In this document: positions 17,545-25,585 of the stretch, piece after piece
How positions within the stretch are numbered: the stretch's first letter is position 1
How the letters are laid out: each line of letters starts with the position of its first letter
DNA from: Clostridiales bacterium
Lineage (GTDB): Bacteria > Bacillota > Clostridia > Peptostreptococcales > Anaerovoracaceae
Reading direction: 5' to 3'
Assembly: GCA_009776955.1 (NCBI GenBank)
Contig: WRMW01000004.1
Span: 1-64,000, forward strand
Length of the DNA stretch: 64,000 bases
Translations under genes and position numbers: made by a program
Notes under the pieces: model-generated
Told to the model about the DNA's origin: nothing
Seen by the model: only the letters and a program-made list of their open reading frames with translations
Databases searched by the model: none

Positions 17545-18090
17545 ATGGACATCAAAAAAGCGCAAGAAATTCTGGAAAAGTACAACAAAGACGTATTTCA
17601 TCTGCAACACGCAAAGGTCGTCAGCGGCGTCATGCGATACTTCGCAAAGGAATGCGACTTAGGGCGCGAGGAGTTTTGGGCGGCCGTAGGCCTGCTCCAC
17701 GACATAGACTTCGGCGAATACCCAGACGAACATTGCGTAAAAGGCGAGGAGCTGCTACGCGAAAACGGCGCAAGCGACGAGCTTATCCGCTCCGCCATGT
17801 CCCACGGTTGGGGCATGACCGGCACGCCCCACGAACCTACGCACATTATGGAAAAAATCCTGTATGCCACGGACGAGCTTACAGGTCTTATCGGCGCCGT
17901 GGCCCTGATGCGCCCCTCAAAGTCCGTGCAGGATCTGGAGCTGAAAAGCGTCAAAAAGAAGTTCAAGGACAAAAAATTCGCCGCCGGCTGCTCACGCGAC
18001 GTCATTGAGCAGGGTGCGGCGATGTTGGACTGGGACATCGACGAGCTGATCGAAAAAACCATAGCGGCAATGCGGACGCTCGATTTATAG
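17545..18090 (+). CDS. HD-domain phosphohydrolase-like protein inside the his cluster
   Basis: A 181-residue protein starting at ATG 17545 after GGAGGAG. It shows the HD-superfamily metal ligands: H in HLQHAKVV (about residue 25), the HD pair in LLHDIDFGE, a downstream His in AMSHGWG, and D in YATDELTG. Such domains hydrolyse phosphoesters or nucleotides. It lies between hisD and hisB with tight spacing, so it belongs to the his transcript. Known histidinol-phosphate phosphatases are of the HAD, PHP or inositol-monophosphatase type and none is seen here, so a role as a replacement phosphatase is possible, but this is speculation. Close relatives also occur outside his operons as general HD hydrolases. 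Confidence 0.8.
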   Translation: MDIKKAQEILEKYNKDVFHLQHAKVVSGVMRYFAKECDLGREEFWAAVGLLHDIDFGEYPDEHCVKGEELLRENGASDELIRSAMSHGWGMTGTPHEPTHIMEKILYATDELTGLIGAVALMRPSKSVQDLELKSVKKKFKDKKFAAGCSRDVIEQGAAMLDWDIDELIEKTIAAMRTLDL

Positions 18091-18103
18091 CCCGCCGACA
18101 AAA

Positions 18104-18112
18104 TGGTATAAT
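18104..18112 (+). promoter_or_regulatory. Internal extended -10 promoter before hisB
   Basis: TG-G-TATAAT with the hexamer at 18107-18112, 24 nt before ATG 18137. An AAAAGGAG ribosome binding site lies between them. It would allow hisB and hisA to be transcribed separately. Confidence 0.55.
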
Positions 18113-18136
18113 ATCTGTATGTAAAAGGAGCAAAAT

Positions 18137-18715
18137 ATGCGTACAAGCACAAAAGAACGCACCACAAACGAGACAAATATCAAGGTATCGCTTTCCCTCG
18201 ACGGCAGCGGCAACGCGAATATCGACACGGGCGTCGGCTTCCTTGACCATATGCTGACGGCGGTCGCCGTTCACGGTCGTTTCGATTTGGCAGTCAAATG
18301 CGGCGGTGACCTCGGCGTCGACGTACACCACTCCGTAGAGGACATCGGCATCGTGTTCGGGCAGGCATTCGCCGACGCCCTTGGCGACAAGGTCGGCATA
18401 GCGCGCTACGGCAGCTTCACCCTGCCGATGGACGAAGCCCTTGCCTCGTGCCAACTCGACATAGGCGGCAGGGCATATACCGTATTTGACGCAAAGTTTT
18501 CCGCAGAACGCATAGGCGAGCTCGACACCCAGATGATACCGGAATTTTTTCGCGCCTTTGCGGACAACGCAAATATAACGCTCCACCTATGCGTACACTA
18601 CGGCGAGAACGACCACCACAAGGCCGAAGCCCTGTTCAAATCCTTTGCGCACGCATTGCGCGTCGCCGTCTCGCACGTCGGCGAAGAACTTCTAACGACC
18701 AAAGGGGTCTTATGA
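18137..18715 (+). CDS. hisB: Imidazoleglycerol-phosphate dehydratase
   Basis: Removes water from imidazole-glycerol phosphate to give imidazole-acetol phosphate. The 192-residue protein is the monofunctional form without a phosphatase domain. The duplicated metal-binding motifs are clear: GFLDHMLT with HHSVEDIGI in the first half and the second histidine set ENDHHKAEALFKSFAHALR near the C-terminus. These histidines bind two manganese ions in the known enzyme. ATG 18137 has an AAAAGGAG site 7 nt upstream and an extended -10 promoter before it. hisA follows after 31 nt. No hisH or hisC is found between hisB and hisA, unlike many operons. Confidence 0.95.
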   Translation: MRTSTKERTTNETNIKVSLSLDGSGNANIDTGVGFLDHMLTAVAVHGRFDLAVKCGGDLGVDVHHSVEDIGIVFGQAFADALGDKVGIARYGSFTLPMDEALASCQLDIGGRAYTVFDAKFSAERIGELDTQMIPEFFRAFADNANITLHLCVHYGENDHHKAEALFKSFAHALRVAVSHVGEELLTTKGVL

Positions 18716-18746
18716 TTTCCGCCGCCGCCCGCATACCCATACGCCA

Positions 18747-19463
18747 ATGATTATCTACCCTGCCATCGACCTCAAGGACGGCAAGCCCGTTCGCCTTACA
18801 AAGGGCGACTTCGCAACGACCGAACAGGTCGCCGACAACGCCCTAGATACAGCCCGCGCCTTTGAACAATCGGGCGCGACCCACCTGCATATGGTGGATC
18901 TTGACGGCGCCCTCGAAGGCCGCCCCGTGAACGGCGCCATAGTGCGCGAAGTAGCCCAAAACACCGACCTGTTCGTAGAGATAGGCGGCGGCATACGAAC
19001 CGCCGAAACCGTGGAATACTACCTGAATGACATAGGCGTTGACCGCGTCATCCTTGGTTCCGTCGCCATCAAAGACCCCGCCTTCGCAAAAGACATGATT
19101 GCCGCGCATGGCGCAAAAATTGCCATCGGCATAGATGCAAAAGACGGCAAGGCCTCGGGCGGCGGCTGGCTCGACGATTCGGACGTGGACTTTATCGAGC
19201 TTGCCCGCCTTATGTGCGAGGCTGGCGCCCAGACCATCATCTACACCGACATCTCAAAAGACGGCACACTCGCCGGCCCAGACCTCACCGGCCTCGCCGC
19301 GCTCGCCACAGCCATCCCCGCCGACATCATAGCAAGCGGCGGCGTCGCCACCATAGACGACGTCAAAGCCATCGCCGCCCTCGGTCTCTCCGGCGTCATC
19401 TGCGGCAAATCCATCTACAAAGGAACCCTCTCCCTCCCCGAAGCCATATCATGCCAAAAATAG
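18747..19463 (+). CDS. hisA: Phosphoribosylformimino-AICAR phosphate isomerase
   Basis: Isomerises ProFAR to PRFAR in histidine synthesis, by an Amadori rearrangement in a TIM barrel. The 238-residue protein starts MIIYPAIDLKDGKPVRL, where Asp8 is the known catalytic base, and contains the two phosphate-binding half-barrel motifs FVEIGGGIRT and DIIASGGVATIDD, with the second catalytic Asp in IIYTDISKDGTL. It is the last gene of the cluster: hisF, hisH, hisI/E and hisC are not present downstream, where a convergent DUF4143 ATPase gene begins after 106 nt with no other feature. The missing steps must be encoded elsewhere. Confidence 0.95.
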   Translation: MIIYPAIDLKDGKPVRLTKGDFATTEQVADNALDTARAFEQSGATHLHMVDLDGALEGRPVNGAIVREVAQNTDLFVEIGGGIRTAETVEYYLNDIGVDRVILGSVAIKDPAFAKDMIAAHGAKIAIGIDAKDGKASGGGWLDDSDVDFIELARLMCEAGAQTIIYTDISKDGTLAGPDLTGLAALATAIPADIIASGGVATIDDVKAIAALGLSGVICGKSIYKGTLSLPEAISCQK

Positions 19464-19569
19464 CAAATCACCCCAACAACCAATCAATCAAAGTAACCTG
19501 CTCAGCGTCGAAAGTTTTTATCCACCCGGAAAGAAACTTCCAAAAATCCAAAATTATTTTCCAAAACCC

Positions 19570-20838
19570 CTAATTCCTCAAACACCCCAGCGGCACGACC
19601 CATACGCCGTTCTCCATCTGAAACGCATACTCCGTCCCCGTGAGCACCATCAAAAACGCAGGCTCGCCCGCCTTCTTGATATCCACCTTCTTCTTCAACG
19701 CCAGCAAGTTCTCGGCGGCATCCTCGATCTCGCCGGCGCCCATCTTTATCTCCGCAGCCCCCCAACGCCCGTCCGCAAGCTCTATCACGGCATCGATCTC
19801 CATGCCGCTTTTGTCGCGATAATGATAGACGCTGCCGTCGATGCTCTCCGCATAGACCCGCAAATCCCTTATGCAGAGCGACTCGAAAAGAAATCCGAAT
19901 GTGTTGAAGTCCGACAGCAGCTTTTTGGGCGTTGCACGTAGCGAGGCGGCAGCGATGGAGGGGTCAGCGAAATGTCTTTTTGCGGTTGTCCTGATTGCGT
20001 ATTTTGAGCGGAGGCTGGCGCTCCACGCCGGCAAATCCTCCACTACGAAGATTTTCTTCAATGCGTCTATATATTGGTCAACCGTGGTTTGCGACAAAGC
20101 CTCGTCATTGACCGCCAAGTCGTTCAATATGGTTGCTGTCCTTGCCTCGCTCGATATGTTCCTTGATAAAGAGCGTAGCAGGCTTTTGACCCTGTCGGGG
20201 TTTTTCTCGATGCCGTCCGCTTTTGAAATGTCCTCATTGGCTACAGCCTCCAAGTAATCGTTTGCGATTGTGAGCGCCACCTTTTCGCTTCTCTCCCGCG
20301 CCGCAGCTGGCCAGCCCCCGCGGTTTATCACAAAAGCCAATCGCTCGACCGAAAGCCCAGACCGGCCCTCCGTCTTAGCCTTGCCGTCAAACAGCGCCCC
20401 AAGGGAGATTTCGCCGGTCGAGTCCTGCGTTTCGAACAATGACATGGTCCGCATCTTCATCCGCGCAATCCTTCCGGTGCCGGTGTGCATATCGTCCGTC
20501 CTTGTGGGAATGACGGAGCCAGTCAAGATGAATTGCCCGTTCTTGCGTCTTTTGTCTACGGCAAACCTGACTGCGTTCCAAAGCTCAGGAGCCGCCTGCC
20601 ATTCGTCCAACAATCGCGGCGTCTCACCGTCAAGCAGCAAGGACGGCTTGGTTTTCGCCGTCAGGATATTCGCCTTTGCCTCATCGGGGTCGTGCATATA
20701 CAAAACGCTTTTTGCCATTTCTTCCGCCGAGCGGGTCTTGCCGCACCACTTGGGCCCCTCAATCAAAACAGCGCCTTTCGCCTGTAGCAAAAGCCTCAGT
20801 TTACCGTCAGAAATGCGCTCTATATACTTGCTATCCAT
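19570..20838 (-). CDS. AAA ATPase with DUF4143 domain
   Basis: A 422-residue protein of the family with an AAA_14 ATPase domain (residues 1-170) followed by DUF4143 (about 200-400), the latter often having a PD-(D/E)xK nuclease-like fold. Walker A is GPKWCGKT (residues 28-35) and Walker B RLLDEWQ; the C-terminal part has the typical GxxFESLCIRDLRVYAE and GMEIDAVIE...WGAAEIK pattern, where the E and the E-x-K resemble nuclease-fold residues. The cellular role of the family is unknown. The gene stands alone and convergent to hisA. Its promoter is unusual: -35 within a 23-bp tandem repeat, -10 ending 6 nt before ATG, and a palindrome over the start codon. Confidence 0.9.
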   Translation of the reverse strand: MDSKYIERISDGKLRLLLQAKGAVLIEGPKWCGKTRSAEEMAKSVLYMHDPDEAKANILTAKTKPSLLLDGETPRLLDEWQAAPELWNAVRFAVDKRRKNGQFILTGSVIPTRTDDMHTGTGRIARMKMRTMSLFETQDSTGEISLGALFDGKAKTEGRSGLSVERLAFVINRGGWPAAARERSEKVALTIANDYLEAVANEDISKADGIEKNPDRVKSLLRSLSRNISSEARTATILNDLAVNDEALSQTTVDQYIDALKKIFVVEDLPAWSASLRSKYAIRTTAKRHFADPSIAAASLRATPKKLLSDFNTFGFLFESLCIRDLRVYAESIDGSVYHYRDKSGMEIDAVIELADGRWGAAEIKMGAGEIEDAAENLLALKKKVDIKKAGEPAFLMVLTGTEYAFQMENGVWVVPLGCLRN

Positions 20839-20873
20839 ACATGGATAATAAACCCGACTATGAACTTTGTCAA
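20832..20873 (-). promoter_or_regulatory. Promoter of the DUF4143 ATPase with operator-like palindrome on the start codon
   Basis: Minus strand TTGACA (20868-20873), a 17-nt spacer, TATTAT (20845-20850), 6 nt, then ATG 20838. The mRNA should be leaderless. A 7-bp palindrome, TATCCAT/ATGGATA (20832-20847), covers the end of the -10 and the start codon, where a bound repressor would block transcription. Confidence 0.75.
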
Positions 20874-20940
20874 CCCTTCACTATGAACTTTGGCACGCTT
20901 TCACTATGAACTTTGTCAACCTTTCACTATGAACTTTGGC
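20858..20940. repeat. Four 23-bp tandem repeats upstream of the DUF4143 ATPase
   Basis: The core CTATGAACTTTG starts at 20858, 20881, 20904 and 20927, exactly 23 bp apart. Copies 1 and 3 continue GTCAAC and therefore contain TTGACA on the minus strand; copies 2 and 4 continue GGC. The array fills the space between the ATPase gene and the end of the neighbouring permease gene. Confidence 0.9.
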
Positions 20941-20957
20941 GTTTTCGCCCCCGCCCC

Positions 20958-22250
20958 CTACTCATACCTCAAAGCATCTATAGGATCCAACCTCGCCGCC
21001 TTGTTCGCCGGATAGAACCCGAAGAACAGCCCGATCGCAGTCGATACGCCGACGGACAGTATGATGCTAGACACCGATGCCTGCGCCGGGAAGTTCAGCA
21101 GCCCCGCCCCGACAGCCCCGAGCGCCGACCCAAGCACAATGCCTATCGCCCCCCCGACCAAGCATATCACGATCGCCTCCACGATGAACTGCAGCCGGAT
21201 CTCGCCGTTCGTCGCGCCGATAGCCTTTCGCGTGCCTATCTCCCTCGTCCGCTCCGTGATGGACACCAGCATGATGTTCATCACCCCAATCCCGCCGACA
21301 AGGAGCGAGATGGCCGCGATGCCCGCGATGGCCATAGCCACCGTGTTGAGCATGGAAGTCATTTCCTCGACTATGCTTTCCATCGAAAAGGCCCCGATGC
21401 CCCAGTCCTCGTTGCGATTGTAATATTGCCCAAAAAAGTCCTCGACCTTGTACCCAAACTCCGTGCTGTTCACGCCCATATTTGTCAGTATGGTAAAACT
21501 CGAATAGCCACGCACATTGTTCACTTTTTGAGCTACGGACAGCGGCACGAAGACATCGGTGGTGATGTCATAGTCGCTTGCCGTGTTGAACCCCATCATC
21601 GCGCCCCAGCCGCCGTCGTCGTACTCGTACACGCCCACGACCGTATAGATGTCGATATGGCCTTGCGTCTGTATCACCAATTCCCTGCCAAGCGGGTTCT
21701 CGTCGCCGAACATATTTTCCACAAGCCTGTCGGACACGGTCGCAAGCCGTCGCCCAGCCGCGATGTCGTCCTCGCCGATAAAGCGCCCGCGCAGCATCGT
21801 CATGTTTTCCGTTATTACATAGCCAGGGCTGACCCCTGTAAGGGAGAGGTTCGCATAATCCTCGCCCCTCACCGTCTGTCCCTGCCCGATGCTGTCGCTG
21901 ATGCTGACGGCTTTTATCTCGTTGGGGTATTGCTCTACCAAAGCGTCTATCATCTCGCCAGTGATCATATCCTTCTCTTTTATTTCGACACGCGGGCCGC
22001 CGAACATAAACATGCCGCCGCCCATAAACATCGGCCCCTCGTCGCTTTTCGCTCTTAGCGAAACCGTGACATTGTTGACGCCGAAGCCGCTCATGGCTTC
22101 TTCGAGATAACCCTGCATAGACGTCCCTATGGTCATAATCGCGATAACGGCCGTAATGCCGATGATGATGCCTAGCATCGTCAGCAACGACCGCATCTTG
22201 TTGTTCTTCAGGCTGCTAAGGGCCTCCAGAAAATTGTCCGCTATCCTCAC
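20958..22250 (-). CDS. MacB-type ABC transporter permease (FtsX fold)
   Basis: Membrane subunit of a tripartite-style exporter, 430 residues. An N-terminal transmembrane segment (about residues 20-45) is followed by a large extracellular MacB periplasmic-core domain and three C-terminal helices with the FtsX signature RTREIGTRKAIGAT. The extracellular part holds a methionine/glycine patch, MFMGGGMFMFGG (about residues 75-86). Its first four bases overlap the end of the ATPase gene (ATGA), and both are read from the operon starting with the adaptor gene at 24605. In Gram-positive bacteria such sets export peptides or drugs across the single membrane. The substrate here is unknown; a soft-metal link is discussed separately. 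Confidence 0.9.
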   Translation of the reverse strand: MRIADNFLEALSSLKNNKMRSLLTMLGIIIGITAVIAIMTIGTSMQGYLEEAMSGFGVNNVTVSLRAKSDEGPMFMGGGMFMFGGPRVEIKEKDMITGEMIDALVEQYPNEIKAVSISDSIGQGQTVRGEDYANLSLTGVSPGYVITENMTMLRGRFIGEDDIAAGRRLATVSDRLVENMFGDENPLGRELVIQTQGHIDIYTVVGVYEYDDGGWGAMMGFNTASDYDITTDVFVPLSVAQKVNNVRGYSSFTILTNMGVNSTEFGYKVEDFFGQYYNRNEDWGIGAFSMESIVEEMTSMLNTVAMAIAGIAAISLLVGGIGVMNIMLVSITERTREIGTRKAIGATNGEIRLQFIVEAIVICLVGGAIGIVLGSALGAVGAGLLNFPAQASVSSIILSVGVSTAIGLFFGFYPANKAARLDPIDALRYE

Positions 22251-22945
22251 GTCTCAGACCCCTTCCGCTCCCCGACGACCACGCCGTCTTTTAATGTAAT
22301 AATCCTGTCAGTCTGTTCGGCAAGCGCCAGGCTGTGTGTCACAATGATAACCGTCTTTCCGTGCTTCTTGTTCAGGTCCTTGAATATCCCCATCACGAGC
22401 GCCCCAGTCTCTGAGTCAAGCGCCCCTGTCGGCTCGTCCGCAAGGATGATGTCCGGGTCGTTCGCCATGGCTCGCGCTATCGCCGTCCTCTGTTTTTGGC
22501 CGCCCGAAAGCTCATTTGGCTTGTGCTTCGACCGTTCGCCCATACCCACCATCTCAAGCAGCATGTCCGCGCGCTCGCTCCGCTCGCGCCTCCCCATCCG
22601 TGCATAGGTCATCGGCATTTCCACATTTGCCCGCGCCGAAATCCTCCCCACGAGGTTGAAGGTCTGGAACACAAACCCTATCCGCATCTTCCTAAGCTGA
22701 GAAAGGTCGTTTTGCGAAAGCCCCGCCACATCGACGCCCCCAAACCCATACGTCCCCTCGGTCGGTCGGTCGAGCGCCCCGATGATGTTCATCAGCGTGG
22801 ACTTGCCGCTTCCCGACTCGCCGACGATTGAGACCAATTCGCCTTCGGCGATGGAGATGCTTACATTGTGCAACACCTCAATCTCGTTCGGCATATCGAT
22901 AAAGTACCGCTTGCATATATTCTCAAGTTTTATAATATCTGCCAT
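22247..22945 (-). CDS. MacB/LolD-type ABC transporter ATPase
   Basis: ATP-hydrolysing subunit of the exporter, 232 residues, cytoplasmic. Walker A is GESGSGKST (about residues 39-47), the Q-loop lies in VFQTFNL, the ABC signature is LSGGQKQRTAIARA, Walker B is IILADEPTGALD and the switch His is in VTHSLALA. The LADEPTGALDSETG sequence is characteristic of the MacB/LolD subfamily that works with FtsX-fold permeases. The stop overlaps the permease start. Between this gene and the adaptor gene lies a 46-nt gap containing two 15-bp tandem repeats. Confidence 0.95.
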   Translation of the reverse strand: MADIIKLENICKRYFIDMPNEIEVLHNVSISIAEGELVSIVGESGSGKSTLMNIIGALDRPTEGTYGFGGVDVAGLSQNDLSQLRKMRIGFVFQTFNLVGRISARANVEMPMTYARMGRRERSERADMLLEMVGMGERSKHKPNELSGGQKQRTAIARAMANDPDIILADEPTGALDSETGALVMGIFKDLNKKHGKTVIIVTHSLALAEQTDRIITLKDGVVVGERKGSET

Positions 22946-22950
22946 TGACC

Positions 22951-22980
22951 CTTCAATTCTTCAACCTTCAATCCTTCAAC
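22951..22980. repeat. Two 15-bp tandem repeats between adaptor and ATPase genes
   Basis: CCTTCAATTCTTCAA (22951-22965) and CCTTCAATCCTTCAA (22966-22980) differ at one base. On the coding (minus) strand they read as repeated TTGAAGG, which resembles weak ribosome binding sites. Confidence 0.8.
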
Positions 22981-22991
22981 GAAGCCAGGCT

Positions 22992-24605
22992 CTAATTCAC
23001 ACTCACGGTTTCGACACGCTCGACGGCCACGGCCTGCCCGCTCACTGCCGCCCCGCCGCCCATCATCATCGGTCCGCCGCCCATCCGCACATTGCGTCCT
23101 TGCGGGTCTGACAGGATAAGCATTCCCTCCGTCAACTCATCGCTAATTATCTCAATATAATAATCGGTCTCCATGCCCGTGGTCACCACGATTTCGCGCC
23201 TGCCGTCACCCATCGCCGCACCGTCGCCGCCAATCATAATGGGGCCGCCTCTCGTCATGCCCGGACCATCGCCCACCTGCTCGGGTCTCATGCTGCGGCC
23301 TCTGACCGGCCCTTCGCCCATTCCATCCACGGAGCCCTCTATCATCACCGGCCTGTCACCGTCCCCGCTAAACATCACCGACACGCCACCCTCGCCGTCC
23401 TCACCGACCCACTCCGTCATGCCGCCCCAGGACGGCTCGTACACATAGACCACCTTGGTTCCGTCTGGCTTCGTCACCACCGCATCTATAGGCACGGCAA
23501 ACACGTCGGTAGCCGCCGCCGTCACAATCTCGACCGTTGCCGTCATGCCTGGCTTGAGCTGCCCGATGGGGCTTGTCACCAAGACTTTCACTGCAAAATT
23601 GCCGCCTGCGTCCGATGCTATGGGCGCCACGAAATCCACGACGCCCTCGTACCTTTCTTCGCCAGTTGCATTGGACCTGATATTGGCTTTCATGCCTTTT
23701 TCGATCTTGATTACATCGTATTCGGCTATGTTTGCGGAGATTTCAAGCGTCTCGGTGTTCTCCACCCGGAACATATCGCCCATGGTCGCCTTCCCTGCCT
23801 CAGTGCCTACCCATGTAACAATTCCCGTTATGGGGGACACTATGGAAGCATTGTCAAGGTTTTCGTTCAGGGTCTCAAGCTGTGAACGTGTCTGCCGTGC
23901 GCTGTCAATGCCTTGGAGCGAGTCAAGCTGCGCCTTGGCGTCGTACCAGCGGCTGTTTGAGGCGCGCATCGTGTTTTCCCGCACCTGTATCGCATTGTCC
24001 AAAGCTGACTGCGCTGCGTTGACAGCCCTTCTCAGTTCCGCCACGACCTCTGGGTCGGGATCGGGTCCCCGCCTCGCGTCGTCATACGCCTTTTGTGCGG
24101 AAGCATGCGCCGCCCTTGCGTCGTCCACCGCCTTTTGCGTCTGCCTGTCGTCCGCATAATATTGTGCGTCGGCGTCGTCGAATGCACGTTGTGCCTGCTC
24201 AACCCTTTGCCTGTCGCTTCTCTGCGTCTCGGAGATCGTCTGTCGGGTGTCTGTGATGGAGCGTTCGATATCCGAAGTCTTTAGCCGTGCCAATACATCG
24301 CCTGCATAGACCTTGCTTCCCTCCTCGACGTAGACCGTTTCGACCTCGGCACCCTGCACGTTCGACCCGACAGAGACGGGGTCCGCACTCGCAAAATTGC
24401 CAAGTGCCGTCACCTTGCTCTCAAGGTCCGTCCTCGTCAACACCACCGTCTCCGGCATCTCAAACCCCATGGGTCCTGCCATTGCCTGCAGCCGTAGCAT
24501 CAAGAACCACCCCACAGCCACCACCGCCACAATCACCACAATGGCGATGACCAGCTTCTTTCGTGACTTCTTCACAACCCCGCTCTTCACAACACTCTCC
24601 GCCAT
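22992..24605 (-). CDS. MacA/HlyD-type efflux adaptor (membrane fusion protein)
   Basis: The 537-residue adaptor of the ABC exporter has one N-terminal transmembrane helix (about residues 17-38), a lipoyl-like domain split by a long alpha-hairpin (about 115-250, rich in Ala/Arg/Asp, coiled coil), then beta-barrel and membrane-proximal domains (PIDAVVTKPDGTKVVYVYEP). It is longer than usual: the last about 140 residues are rich in Met and Gly (MGGGPMMMGGG, GGPIMIGGDG), a composition also found in the partner permease. It is the first gene of the adaptor-ATPase-permease operon. An upstream promoter is not obvious in the 110-nt gap to the next gene. Confidence 0.9.
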   Translation of the reverse strand: MAESVVKSGVVKKSRKKLVIAIVVIVAVVAVGWFLMLRLQAMAGPMGFEMPETVVLTRTDLESKVTALGNFASADPVSVGSNVQGAEVETVYVEEGSKVYAGDVLARLKTSDIERSITDTRQTISETQRSDRQRVEQAQRAFDDADAQYYADDRQTQKAVDDARAAHASAQKAYDDARRGPDPDPEVVAELRRAVNAAQSALDNAIQVRENTMRASNSRWYDAKAQLDSLQGIDSARQTRSQLETLNENLDNASIVSPITGIVTWVGTEAGKATMGDMFRVENTETLEISANIAEYDVIKIEKGMKANIRSNATGEERYEGVVDFVAPIASDAGGNFAVKVLVTSPIGQLKPGMTATVEIVTAAATDVFAVPIDAVVTKPDGTKVVYVYEPSWGGMTEWVGEDGEGGVSVMFSGDGDRPVMIEGSVDGMGEGPVRGRSMRPEQVGDGPGMTRGGPIMIGGDGAAMGDGRREIVVTTGMETDYYIEIISDELTEGMLILSDPQGRNVRMGGGPMMMGGGAAVSGQAVAVERVETVSVN

Positions 24606-24715
24606 ACGCTTACTCCTTAATCACAAACACTTCCGCAACATCGCCAAATCCTATCCCACTTACCTGAACCGAGCCTTAAAAGCGAGCCGGTTCGCCCATT
24701 ATTATTGCCGCTTGC

Positions 24716-25585
24716 TTACGCTAGGTTCAGCTTCCTTTTGACCATAAACCTCGTCAAAAACCAACACGCCACGCCTATCCCTGCGCTCACCCCGATGGCG
24801 ACCCATAGATAGGTGTCAACCAATGCGATTGACTGCACCTCGTTCACAAAGGGGTGGAAGGGCGCAACAATAGTTCCGCTTGAGAAAGATACTGCGAGCA
24901 TCGCCCCTGCTGTCACAAACGAGGTGACCACATAAATGATTATAAACGCAAGCACAGAGCCGCCTATGCGGTTCTTCAAAAGGTTCGGCCCTATGGCCAT
25001 GGCTGCGTAGAGCATCAGCACGCCGACAAAGGCGCCGACAAGCATAAGCAGGACAACCATAAATATCCAACGGTAGACATGCGGCCCCATCGCCAGAAAC
25101 TCCGCAAACCCGTCCGCAAAGTATTCCCAAGCCCCCGTTGCCACAAGGACAAGCAGGCCGCTCAACGCCACCAACACCGTGGAGCAGACGCTCCATATCA
25201 CGCCCACCAAGAGCTTCGACAGTATATGCTGCTCGCGGCTCACCGGCAGCGTCAGCATCAGATATCCTTCATCGCCCAAGAGGTTGCGGAAAAATCGCAG
25301 TATTATCACTACAAGCGTCACTATCGCCATCGCGGCGATCGACAGCCCGTACATCGCCATCACGATAGACCGCATCACGCCGCCCGCCATATCCGCCTCC
25401 GCGCCGCCCGCCAACGCCGGAACAGTCCCTGCGATTGTAGGCACACGGCTCGCCTCCCAAAATATCCCGAAAGTCCCCGGGGTTACAATAGCGTTCAGGA
25501 CTGCAATCACCGCAAATGCGGCATAGAGCCACAAAAAAGTCTTTGCGGTCGCCTTGAGTTCGTGCTTGATAAGTTTGCCTAGCAT
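24716..25585 (-). CDS. ABC-2 type transporter permease
   Basis: A 289-residue integral membrane protein with six predicted helices: about 18-37 near the N-terminus, then one following GVMRSIVMAMYG, and four in the rest up to GIGVACWFLTRF. The ATPase encoded just upstream (7-bp overlap, 25579-25585) must be its partner. Together with the GntR-family gene at 26277-26636 it forms a three-gene operon of the YtrA type, in which the regulator responds to cell-wall or membrane stress and the transporter exports or senses the signal molecule. The substrate is not predictable from the sequence. Confidence 0.88.
   Translation of the reverse strand: MLGKLIKHELKATAKTFLWLYAAFAVIAVLNAIVTPGTFGIFWEASRVPTIAGTVPALAGGAEADMAGGVMRSIVMAMYGLSIAAMAIVTLVVIILRFFRNLLGDEGYLMLTLPVSREQHILSKLLVGVIWSVCSTVLVALSGLLVLVATGAWEYFADGFAEFLAMGPHVYRWIFMVVLLMLVGAFVGVLMLYAAMAIGPNLLKNRIGGSVLAFIIIYVVTSFVTAGAMLAVSFSSGTIVAPFHPFVNEVQSIALVDTYLWVAIGVSAGIGVACWFLTRFMVKRKLNLA

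Noticed and set aside
20858-20940. Tandem repeats as a CRISPR array.
   Set aside because: The units are contiguous 23-bp repeats without variable spacers, and no cas gene is near.
22344-22831. Plus-strand open frames opposite the ABC genes (22344-22831 and others).
   Set aside because: Shadows of the clear ATPase gene; no start signals.
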